From UBA1858 sp965658595 (GTDB taxonomy: Bacteria > Pseudomonadota > Gammaproteobacteria > UBA4575), in the NCBI GenBank assembly GCA_965658595.1, contig CBFHSW010000027.1, positions 1 through 18,338 of the forward strand: a stretch of 18,338 bases of DNA. Direction: 5' to 3'. Below, in pieces: positions 1 through 6,695 of the stretch. The notes under the pieces are model-generated. The model saw nothing but the letters and a program-made list of their open reading frames with translations, ran no database searches and was not told the DNA's origin. Every line of letters starts with the position of its first letter. Position 1 is the first letter of the stretch. A program made the position numbers and the translations under genes.

Positions 1-1180
1 GACGAATTCATCTAAAGGTATCGCAATTCTCGGCTCCACGGGCAGCGTTGGATGCAATACATTAGATGTGATTGCACGAAATCCAGATGAGTTTCATGTG
101 GTGGCTCTGGGTGCAAATACTTCTATCAAAATATTGCTAGAACAGTGTCAGCAGTTCCACCCAAAATATGTGGTGGTATGTGATGCTCAGGCCGCTGAAC
201 AATTTAGTCAGAGTTTATCAACGTTAGAACAACCTCCTGAGTTACTTAAAAACAGCCAAGGCTTAGAGCAGATTGTCACTCTGTCAGAGGTGGATTGTGT
301 AATGGCGGCAATAGTAGGCGCTGCCGGTCTTCCTTCTACTTTAGCGGCTGCACGTGCAGGCAAAACAATTTTATTAGCTAACAAAGAAGCGCTAGTGATG
401 TCGGGAGAGTTATTAATTAGCACAGCTCGAACACATGAGGCTCAATTGTTGCCTATTGATAGTGAACATAATGCTATTTTTCAATGCATGGCAAATTGTG
501 CTGATGAGCGGGTCATGCAGGGTGTCGATGAAATAATATTAACTGCCTCAGGTGGACCATTCTTGAATACACCTGCTGAGGAATTACTGCAAATAACTCC
601 TGCGCAAGCTTGCAAGCATCCCAATTGGTCGATGGGAAGGAAAATCTCTGTGGATTCTGCCACTATGATGAATAAAGGCTTGGAGTTAATTGAAGCTTGT
701 CTTTTATTCAATATCGATATAGCGAAGGTGCAGGTGTTAGTACATCCGCAGTCAGTGGTTCATGCGATGGTGAGTTATAAAGACGGTTCAATGTTAGCGC
801 ACATGGGTTATCCCGATATGCGCGTGCCTATTGCTCATGCCATGGCTTGGCCAACAAGAATATCTTCTGGCGTGGAGAAATTAGATTTAACTAAAACACA
901 TCTTGAGTTCATGCAGGCAGATTTGAGTAAATTTCCGTGTCTTGCATTGGCGATGCAAGTACAAAAGCAGGGCCAATCTGCACCTACTGTGATGAATGCA
1001 GCCAATGAAATTGCCGTGCAGGCTTTTTTAGATCAACAAATTAATTTTACTGAGATCCATACGGTGGTGTCGAAAGTTGTAGACTCTATGCAACTTGTTC
1101 CGGTCAAAACACTCGAAAGTATCCTTGAAGTCGATGCAAGTGCACGTGCGCTTGCCCAGACTGTTATTCAGCAGCATTGA
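1..1180 (+). CDS. dxr: 1-deoxy-D-xylulose 5-phosphate reductoisomerase (5' end just cut off)
   Basis: Cytoplasmic enzyme of the MEP isoprenoid pathway that converts DXP to 2-C-methyl-D-erythritol 4-phosphate using NADPH and a divalent metal. The frame is open from base 2 and reads TNSSKGIAILGSTGSVG, so the NADPH-binding GSTGS loop lies at about residues 12-16. Base 1 is G, which fits the third base of a start codon lying across the window edge, so probably only two bases are missing. The GTG at 68 is internal (a Val codon) and is not the start. Further family motifs are ANKEALV, the metal-binding PIDSEHNA (Asp and Glu near 154 and 156), the HPNWSMGRK substrate loop from residue 207, and NKGLE with a third acidic ligand near 229. 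About 393 residues are expected, against 398 in E. coli. uppS and cdsA usually lie upstream and rseP downstream, as here. Identity is very secure. Confidence 0.97.
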   Translation, partial: TNSSKGIAILGSTGSVGCNTLDVIARNPDEFHVVALGANTSIKILLEQCQQFHPKYVVVCDAQAAEQFSQSLSTLEQPPELLKNSQGLEQIVTLSEVDCVMAAIVGAAGLPSTLAAARAGKTILLANKEALVMSGELLISTARTHEAQLLPIDSEHNAIFQCMANCADERVMQGVDEIILTASGGPFLNTPAEELLQITPAQACKHPNWSMGRKISVDSATMMNKGLELIEACLLFNIDIAKVQVLVHPQSVVHAMVSYKDGSMLAHMGYPDMRVPIAHAMAWPTRISSGVEKLDLTKTHLEFMQADLSKFPCLALAMQVQKQGQSAPTVMNAANEIAVQAFLDQQINFTEIHTVVSKVVDSMQLVPVKTLESILEVDASARALAQTVIQQH

Positions 1181-1187
1181 GTGTGTG

Positions 1188-1268
1188 ATGTTTTTTGGTT
1201 TAATGAAAATAATTAAAATGATAGCTAGTGAAATAATAATATTGAGCGAGGTTGCTGAGAAATCGTGA
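1188..1268 (+). other. Possible short leader ORF overlapping the rseP start
   Basis: In the 84-bp dxr-rseP gap, an ATG at 1188 opens a 26-codon frame (beginning MFFGLMKIIKM). Its TGA at 1266-1268 overlaps the GTG start of rseP at 1265 in a GTGA arrangement. Such overlaps can couple translation, and rseP itself has only a distant GAGCGAGG about 13 nt upstream. However, the ribosome-binding site of the small frame is weak (GAGTG, 4 nt spacing), the region is AT-rich, and a frame this short easily arises by chance. I recognise no family. It is recorded as a possibility only. Confidence 0.12.
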
Positions 1269-2629
1269 ATAGTTTTTTAATTAGTCTATTGTCTTTCATT
1301 GTTGCAATCAGTGTAATTGTGACAATTCATGAGTTTGGGCATTACATAGTTGCACGCTGGTGTGGAGTTAAGGTGCAACGTTTTTCTGTGGGCTTTGGTC
1401 AAGCGCTGTATCGATACGTTTCTCCACGAAGTGACATAGAATATGTTGTCGCTGCTATTCCATTGGGTGGTTATGTGAAAATGTTGGATGAGCGTGAACA
1501 AGAAGTTGATGCCTCAGAAAAACATAGGGCCTTTAATAATAAATCTGTTTATTCGCGCTTTGCTATTGTGGCCGCTGGCCCGATGGCCAATTTTATTTTT
1601 GCAGTATTTGCCTACATGTCGATGTATATGATTGGTGTGCAAGGGATTGTGGCTGAGATTTCGCAAGTCGAAGAAAACACTATCGCCTATCATTCGGGTC
1701 TACAAGCGGGTGATGTCATTGTAAGTATTAATGATAAGCCTATATCAACTTGGGAAGATCTAAGTTTGACGCTCATCTCTGAAGGGTTGAAAACAGGGGT
1801 AGTGCAAATTCAAAAAACTGATAGTGAGGGCCAAGCCAGTCAAATTGCACTGGATTTGTCAGATAGTAGAGTGCTGGTAGGTGAAGGTAACCCCATTAGC
1901 AAAATTGGCATTTCTCCATGGCGTCCAGAGCTGACGACACAATTTGGTGAGTTTTCCTCTGATAGTGCAGCCCAACAACAAGGTTTTCTAGAGGGTGACA
2001 CGGTCTTGGAAGTGAATGGTCAAGCGGTTGATGGTTGGATGAATTGGGTGGCATTGGTCAAAAGTCATCCGGGAAAAGACATGAAGTTGCTTATCTTGAG
2101 AGACCAACAACGCTTAGCGATGACATTACGTCCTAGGGCGATAGAAATTGACGGAGAAGTCATCGGTCGCATCGGAGTTCGTCCTTGGATAGATCGAGAA
2201 GCTCTCAAACAGCGTCAAATCACTACTAAACAGGATTTTTTTGCTGCATTTCAGCACGGAATGTCAAAAACATACGATATGAGCGTGCTGACAGTGAAAT
2301 TGCTTGGTAAACTAATCACCGGCGAGGCTTCCACCAAAAATATCAGTGGGCCGATATCGATCGCAGAGTTTGCGGGAATATCAGCTCAGATAGGTTTAGC
2401 ATCGTTTTTAAGCACTTTGGCTATAATCAGCATCAGTATTGGTATTCTTAATCTATTACCTGTGCCTATGCTCGACGGCGGTCACCTGATGTACTATCTG
2501 ATAGAGATGGTCAAGGGGAGTCAGGTGTCAGAAGCAATACAAATTTTAGGACAAAAATTAGGCATATTAATGCTTGCGGGACTTATGCTGTTGGCATTTT
2601 ATAATGATATTCAAAGACTGTTTAGCTGA
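1265..2629 (+). CDS. rseP: RseP-family site-2 intramembrane zinc metalloprotease
   Basis: Inner-membrane protease of the M50 family. In E. coli it makes the second cut in anti-sigma factor RseA, releasing sigma-E when outer-membrane protein assembly fails, and it also clears cleaved signal peptides. The first transmembrane segment carries the zinc motif HEFGH at residues 22-26, the same positions as in E. coli. Two tandem PDZ domains occupy roughly residues 115-310 (for example the SGLQAGDVIVSIND and QGFLEGDTVLEVNG carboxylate-binding loops). The C-terminal membrane segments contain NLLPVPMLDGGHL, whose Asp404 is the third zinc ligand. The length of 454 aa is close to the 450 of E. coli. The start is GTG with a distant GAGCGAGG upstream. 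Lying 12 nt before bamA, it links stress sensing with the assembly machine it monitors. Its substrate is inferred from the family. Confidence 0.96.
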   Translation: MNSFLISLLSFIVAISVIVTIHEFGHYIVARWCGVKVQRFSVGFGQALYRYVSPRSDIEYVVAAIPLGGYVKMLDEREQEVDASEKHRAFNNKSVYSRFAIVAAGPMANFIFAVFAYMSMYMIGVQGIVAEISQVEENTIAYHSGLQAGDVIVSINDKPISTWEDLSLTLISEGLKTGVVQIQKTDSEGQASQIALDLSDSRVLVGEGNPISKIGISPWRPELTTQFGEFSSDSAAQQQGFLEGDTVLEVNGQAVDGWMNWVALVKSHPGKDMKLLILRDQQRLAMTLRPRAIEIDGEVIGRIGVRPWIDREALKQRQITTKQDFFAAFQHGMSKTYDMSVLTVKLLGKLITGEASTKNISGPISIAEFAGISAQIGLASFLSTLAIISISIGILNLLPVPMLDGGHLMYYLIEMVKGSQVSEAIQILGQKLGILMLAGLMLLAFYNDIQRLFS

Positions 2630-2641
2630 ACTCAACATACT

Positions 2642-4927
2642 GTGATAACTAGAACAATAAAATCTCTGTTGGCGATCTGTTTCTTATGTAACGTTCAAAT
2701 CGTCACTGCGCAATCTTTTGACATCGTCGATATTGAACTCGAAGGTTTGGAGAGAATTACACCTGGAACAGTGTTTAGTCATATACCTGTTGAAGTGGGT
2801 GATACTTTCAATGAATCGGATTCGGTACTGATCATCCGTCAACTGTATCAAACAGAATTATTCAGCGATGTGCAGATACGGCGTGATGGCAACAAATTGA
2901 TCGTGGCATTGAAAGAGCGACCAGGTATTGCCTCTCTAGAAATTCTTGGCAATAAAGATATTCCAGATGAACAATTAATTGAGAGTTTAGAAGCAATTGG
3001 TATTGCACCTGGGCGTGTATTAAATCGTTCGGTATTGGAAAGATTAGAGAACGAATTGCTACAGCAGTATTTCTCACGTGGAAAGTATAGTGTAGAAATT
3101 AACACTGTGACTAATGAATTAGCGCGTAACCGTGTTGACGTGCAAATCATGATTGCTGAGGGTGAAGCAGCTAATATTCGTGAATTGAATATAGTTGGCA
3201 ATACCGCCTATGAAGAAAAAGATTTAAAGAAAGACTTTCAATCGGGTAAAAAACCAATATGGAAGTTCTGGTCTGCTCAAGATAAATACTCTAAGCAGAC
3301 ATTATCGGCAGATTTAGAGGGCTTGCGTTCGCAGTATTTAAATACTGGTTATATGAATTTTGACATAGACTCTACACAAGTTTCGATCACGCCGGACAAG
3401 AAAGATATTTTCATCAGTATCAATATTAATGAAGGTGATCAATACACGCTGAATGATGTAAAGCTGGCTGGGCAGTTCGTAGTTGCAGAACAAGAACTAA
3501 AAAAACTTTTGGTGACAGAGCCAGGTGGCATTTTTTCACGTGAGTTAGTAGTAAGATCCACAGATGCAATTTCAAGACGTTTAAGTGCAGATGGTTATGC
3601 ATTTTCACGTATTAATCCTATACCGAAATTAAATGAAGAGGATAAGTCAGTAGATTTAACTTTCTTTATTGATCCGGGTAAGCGTACCTATGTCAGGCGC
3701 ATCAATATAATAGGTAATCAATATAGTCGTGACGAAGTTTATCGACGTGAGTTACGACAAATAGAGGGTGCATGGTTCTCTCAAATAGACGTGGATCAAT
3801 CTCGCAGAAGAATTCAACGTTTGGCTTTTGTTGAAATGGTGGAAGTAGAGACCAATAAAATACCAGGCGTAGACGACTTCGTAGATATCACTTTCACAGT
3901 ACAAGAGCGCTTAGCAGGTAGTTTCTCAGTGGGGGCCGGTTTGTCTGATAGTCAGGGTGCCGTACTTACGACTAGTGTTAGTCAAGATAACTTCTTAGGT
4001 TCGGGTAAGCAGGTCGCCTTTCAGATTAATACTAGTAAAGTCAATACTATCTATGATGTTTCCTACATAGATCCATATTATACAATTGATGGAGTCAGTC
4101 GTGGTTATGGCTTCAGTTACATCAAGACTGATGCTAGTGAAGCGGATATATCAGATTTTGATTCTGAAAAATTCAGTATCAGAACTAATTATGGTATTCC
4201 TCTAACTGAGGATGACCGAGTTAGTATGATTTTAGATTTGCAAAAAACAGATGTTGAATTGAGACCTACAAGTTCTGATGAAATCCGTGAATTTCTGAGT
4301 GAAAATGGCGAAGATTTCCTTAATTTTAGTGTGACAGGAACACATATACACGATAGCCGTAATCGAAGAATGTTTGGTACTCAGGGTCTTTATCACAGAT
4401 CGCGTATTGAGATCACCACCCCACTGAGTGATTTGGAGTACTATAAGCTTGAGCACAAACATAAATGGTTATACCCAATTAATGATATCTTTACGTTCTC
4501 AACGCGTTCAACGATTGCCTATGGTGATACCTATGGTGGTGAGAGTGATCTGCCATTTTTTGAGAAGTTCCGTGCAGGTGGTTCAACGACCGTTCGTGGT
4601 TACACGATGAATACACTAGGGCCTAGAGATAGTCGTAATGATGCTTATGGTGGTAACTTTTTAACCACCGCGGGGGTGCAGGTTTATTTTCCTGTGCCGT
4701 CGTTAATGGATCCAACCCGATTTCGTTTAGGGGTATTTGCAGACGCAGGGAACGTGTTTGAAGATGTGGATGAGTTTGAAACCTCAGAATTGAGGGGTAG
4801 TGTGGGCTTAGAGGTTAATATGTTTACTGGTATGGGTGGTATTACATTTAGTTTCTCAGCTCCAGTAAATGATGATGAAGAGGATGAGACAGAATCATTT
4901 CAATTTGAGTTTGGTACGAGTTTTTAA
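2642..4927 (+). CDS. bamA: Outer-membrane protein assembly factor BamA
   Basis: Omp85-family core of the BAM complex, which folds and inserts beta-barrel proteins into the outer membrane. A Sec signal peptide covers residues 1-23 (Arg4 and Lys7, hydrophobic stretch, likely cleavage VTA|QS). Five POTRA domains follow, to about residue 420, starting with FDIVDIELEGLERI. The C-terminal 16-stranded barrel includes the conserved loop-6 motif VRGY at 651-654. The last strand, FQFEFGTSF, ends in Phe, the usual aromatic outer-membrane signature although E. coli BamA ends in Trp. It is preceded by an acidic run, NDDEEDETE. At 761 aa it is shorter than E. coli BamA (810), plausibly through shorter barrel loops. 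The GTG start has no clear ribosome-binding site and lies 12 nt after the rseP stop, so translational coupling is likely. The GTG is preferred because it keeps the basic n-region of the signal peptide. Confidence 0.97.
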   Translation: MITRTIKSLLAICFLCNVQIVTAQSFDIVDIELEGLERITPGTVFSHIPVEVGDTFNESDSVLIIRQLYQTELFSDVQIRRDGNKLIVALKERPGIASLEILGNKDIPDEQLIESLEAIGIAPGRVLNRSVLERLENELLQQYFSRGKYSVEINTVTNELARNRVDVQIMIAEGEAANIRELNIVGNTAYEEKDLKKDFQSGKKPIWKFWSAQDKYSKQTLSADLEGLRSQYLNTGYMNFDIDSTQVSITPDKKDIFISININEGDQYTLNDVKLAGQFVVAEQELKKLLVTEPGGIFSRELVVRSTDAISRRLSADGYAFSRINPIPKLNEEDKSVDLTFFIDPGKRTYVRRINIIGNQYSRDEVYRRELRQIEGAWFSQIDVDQSRRRIQRLAFVEMVEVETNKIPGVDDFVDITFTVQERLAGSFSVGAGLSDSQGAVLTTSVSQDNFLGSGKQVAFQINTSKVNTIYDVSYIDPYYTIDGVSRGYGFSYIKTDASEADISDFDSEKFSIRTNYGIPLTEDDRVSMILDLQKTDVELRPTSSDEIREFLSENGEDFLNFSVTGTHIHDSRNRRMFGTQGLYHRSRIEITTPLSDLEYYKLEHKHKWLYPINDIFTFSTRSTIAYGDTYGGESDLPFFEKFRAGGSTTVRGYTMNTLGPRDSRNDAYGGNFLTTAGVQVYFPVPSLMDPTRFRLGVFADAGNVFEDVDEFETSELRGSVGLEVNMFTGMGGITFSFSAPVNDDEEDETESFQFEFGTSF

Positions 4928-4942
4928 AGTAGGAGAACAAAG

Positions 4943-5449
4943 TTGAACAAATTTATAATAAATTGTGTAGCCGTTGCGCTGATGGTTTTTTTCTCAAGTG
5001 CAGTGATTGCTGAAGTTAAGCTAGGTTACATAAATTTTGGAAAATTAATGGAGCAGTCTGTTCAAGGACAATCGGTACGTAAGTCTTTGGAAACAGAATT
5101 TGCGGGACGCGATCAAGAATTGAGTAGTTCCCGTGATGCAATTCTCAAGCTGGAAGAAAAGCTCAAGAATGAGGGTAGCATCATGAGTGAAGCTAATCGC
5201 GTTAAGCTTGAGCGTGAAATTTTGAGTCAAAAACGTGATCATAATCGTATGCGTGATGAATATAGAGAAGATCTTAATATTCGACGTAATGAAGAAGTTG
5301 CGGCATTACAGAAAAAGGTTTACGAGGTCATCAAAGAATATTCTGAAAAGATGAGCTTTGATTTGGTGCTTACGCAGCCTGTTTTATATGCGAGTCCAAC
5401 GGTGGACATTACTGATGATGTGCTTGCTAAGCTTAATGCAGCTAAGTAA
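4943..5449 (+). CDS. skp: Periplasmic chaperone Skp/OmpH family
   Basis: Periplasmic holdase that binds unfolded outer-membrane proteins after Sec export and delivers them to BamA. The signal peptide covers residues 1-23 (cleavage VIA|EVKLG), and the mature protein opens with KLGYINFGKLM, typical of OmpH proteins. The middle (about residues 45-130) is rich in Lys, Glu and Arg in heptad-like spacing and forms the long helical tentacles. The C-terminus (FDLVLTQPVLYASPTVDITDDVL) rejoins the trimerisation body. The length of 168 aa is normal. The start is TTG at 4943, supported by a strong AGGAGA at 4931-4936 with 6-7 nt spacing, so it is favoured despite the rare codon. It sits 15 nt after bamA. 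In most relatives lpxD comes next; here fabZ follows after 33 bp. Confidence 0.94.
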   Translation: MNKFIINCVAVALMVFFSSAVIAEVKLGYINFGKLMEQSVQGQSVRKSLETEFAGRDQELSSSRDAILKLEEKLKNEGSIMSEANRVKLEREILSQKRDHNRMRDEYREDLNIRRNEEVAALQKKVYEVIKEYSEKMSFDLVLTQPVLYASPTVDITDDVLAKLNAAK

Positions 5450-5482
5450 TTCATCATTAAGTGCATATAAGGAAAACACATA

Positions 5483-5941
5483 ATGAGTGAATCATCAGGT
5501 ATAACGATGTCTGTTGAAGAAGTAATGAAATATCTTCCTCATAGATATCCTTTTTTACTCATTGATAAAGTGACGGACTGCCGTCACGGTGATTCTATCG
5601 TTGCTATTAAGAATGTCACTATCAATGAAGGCTTTTTTCAAGGGCATTTTCCACAAACGCCGGTATTTCCCGGTGTGCTGATTCTAGAGGCGTTAGCGCA
5701 AGTCTCTGGTGTGTTAGTGTTAAGTGATCCAAAACTAAAGCCTGAAAATGAGAGTCTATTTTTATTTGTAGGTATCGAGAAGACGCGCTTTAAGCGTCCA
5801 GTCGTACCGGGAGACCAGTTAAGATTAGAGTCACGCCTCGCACGTATGAAGCGAAACTTTGGTGTTTTTGAGACTAATGCTTACGTTGGTGATGAACTTG
5901 CTGCTAGCGCAGAATTAAAATGTATGTTCAAGGACTTATAG
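5483..5941 (+). CDS. fabZ: 3-hydroxyacyl-ACP dehydratase FabZ
   Basis: Cytoplasmic hot-dog-fold dehydratase of type II fatty-acid synthesis that turns (3R)-hydroxyacyl-ACP into trans-2-enoyl-ACP. The signature LPHRYPFLLIDKV is at residues 18-30. The catalytic pair is His55 (in GHFPQTPVFPG) and Glu69 (in LILEALAQ), one residue offset from E. coli His54/Glu68. The length of 152 aa is normal. The ATG at 5483 has AAGGAA at 5469-5474, 8 nt upstream. FabZ competes with lipid A synthesis for 3-hydroxymyristoyl-ACP, which is thought to be why it is normally embedded between lpxD and lpxA. Here both lpx neighbours are absent. Confidence 0.97.
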   Translation: MSESSGITMSVEEVMKYLPHRYPFLLIDKVTDCRHGDSIVAIKNVTINEGFFQGHFPQTPVFPGVLILEALAQVSGVLVLSDPKLKPENESLFLFVGIEKTRFKRPVVPGDQLRLESRLARMKRNFGVFETNAYVGDELAASAELKCMFKDL

Positions 5942-6080
5942 TCCACCTCGATCCCATTTCATGTGTCAATTTCTCACTTGCGAGCAGCAGATCCACTACT
6001 TATAGCACTGATACTCACCTGAAAAATGCTCAATCACGGTTGCAGTGTAGGTATATTGAAACAATATATTGAGGGCTATT
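5942..6080 (+). other. fabZ-rnhB intergenic region (where lpxA-lpxB would normally be)
   Basis: About 139 bp without a recognisable gene. I translated the three forward frames and found no run resembling LpxA hexapeptide repeats or LpxB. The only open stretch starting at the fabZ stop (about 42 codons) has no start codon and no family resemblance. The right end holds an AT-rich dyad at 6052-6068, described separately. No intrinsic terminator is visible after fabZ. Confidence 0.6.
6052..6068 (+). promoter_or_regulatory. AT-rich 17-bp dyad upstream of rnhB
   Basis: TATATTGAAACAATATA is a perfect 7-bp inverted repeat around an AAA spacer. The TATATT half also resembles a -10 element (5 of 6 matches to TATAAT). 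The 8-mer TATATTGA recurs at 6065-6072, so a direct repeat with 13-bp period overlaps the dyad. The element ends 12 nt before the preferred TTG start of rnhB. I see no good -35 at proper spacing. It could be an operator, a promoter core or a chance AT-rich palindrome. Confidence 0.3.
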
Positions 6081-6695
6081 TTGATAAAAAAACATTCCAA
6101 CGTCATTGAATACTCAAGCCTTGATCTAAATTTTAAGGCCTATGCGGGTATAGATGAAGTCGGTCGAGGGCCTTTGGCAGGGCCGGTAGTAGCTGCCGCA
6201 GTGGTGCTCGGAAATGATGCCGATTGGCAACACATGACCGATTCTAAAGTATTATCTGAAAAACGCCGTGTAGCACTGGCAGACTATATAAAAAAGCATG
6301 CCTTTGCTTGGTCGATAGGGCGCTGTGAGTGTGATGAAATTGATCGTATTAATATCTTTAATGCAAGCTTATTAGCGATGCAGCGTGCGTTTGAAAATCT
6401 CCACTATCAACCACAGATGGCATTAGTCGATGGTAAGTTTAGTCCTGAGTTAGACATACAATCATATGCCGTGATCAAAGGCGACTTACATGATTCAGCG
6501 ATCGGTGCAGCCTCAATACTCGCTAAAGTAACCCGCGATCAAGAAATGATTGCGTTGCACGACGAATATCCTATGTATGGTTTTGCGCAACACAAAGGTT
6601 ATCCCACTGCCAGACACTTACAAGCTCTGCATGCCCATGGAGTCTGCATTCATCATCGCAAGAGCTTCAAACCAGTGGCAAACTTACTGTCATGA
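6081..6695 (+). CDS. rnhB: Ribonuclease HII
   Basis: Cytoplasmic endonuclease that cuts the RNA strand of RNA-DNA hybrids and starts ribonucleotide excision from DNA. The motif YAGIDEVGRGPLAGPV supplies the first two acidic metal ligands (Asp25 and Glu26 from this start). Further conserved acids are in LVDGKF (Asp117) and ILAKVTRD (Asp153), and the C-terminal signature YGFAQHKGYPT is clear. The length is 204 aa (E. coli 198). I chose TTG at 6081 because GAGGG at 6071-6075 lies 5 nt upstream. An in-frame TTG at 6069 would add four residues but has no ribosome-binding site and would place that GAGGG inside the gene. An A7 run follows the start (6086-6092). The stop overlaps the dnaE start (ATGA at 6692-6695), so the two are translationally coupled. 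Confidence 0.95.
   Translation: MIKKHSNVIEYSSLDLNFKAYAGIDEVGRGPLAGPVVAAAVVLGNDADWQHMTDSKVLSEKRRVALADYIKKHAFAWSIGRCECDEIDRINIFNASLLAMQRAFENLHYQPQMALVDGKFSPELDIQSYAVIKGDLHDSAIGAASILAKVTRDQEMIALHDEYPMYGFAQHKGYPTARHLQALHAHGVCIHHRKSFKPVANLLS

Noticed and set aside
4428..4610. A 60-codon forward frame inside bamA
   Set aside because: It lies in an alternative frame within the conserved barrel region, with no supporting signals.
5942..6068. Remnants of lpxA or lpxB in the fabZ-rnhB gap
   Set aside because: Forward translations show no hexapeptide repeats or LpxB motifs, so no pseudogene can be claimed.
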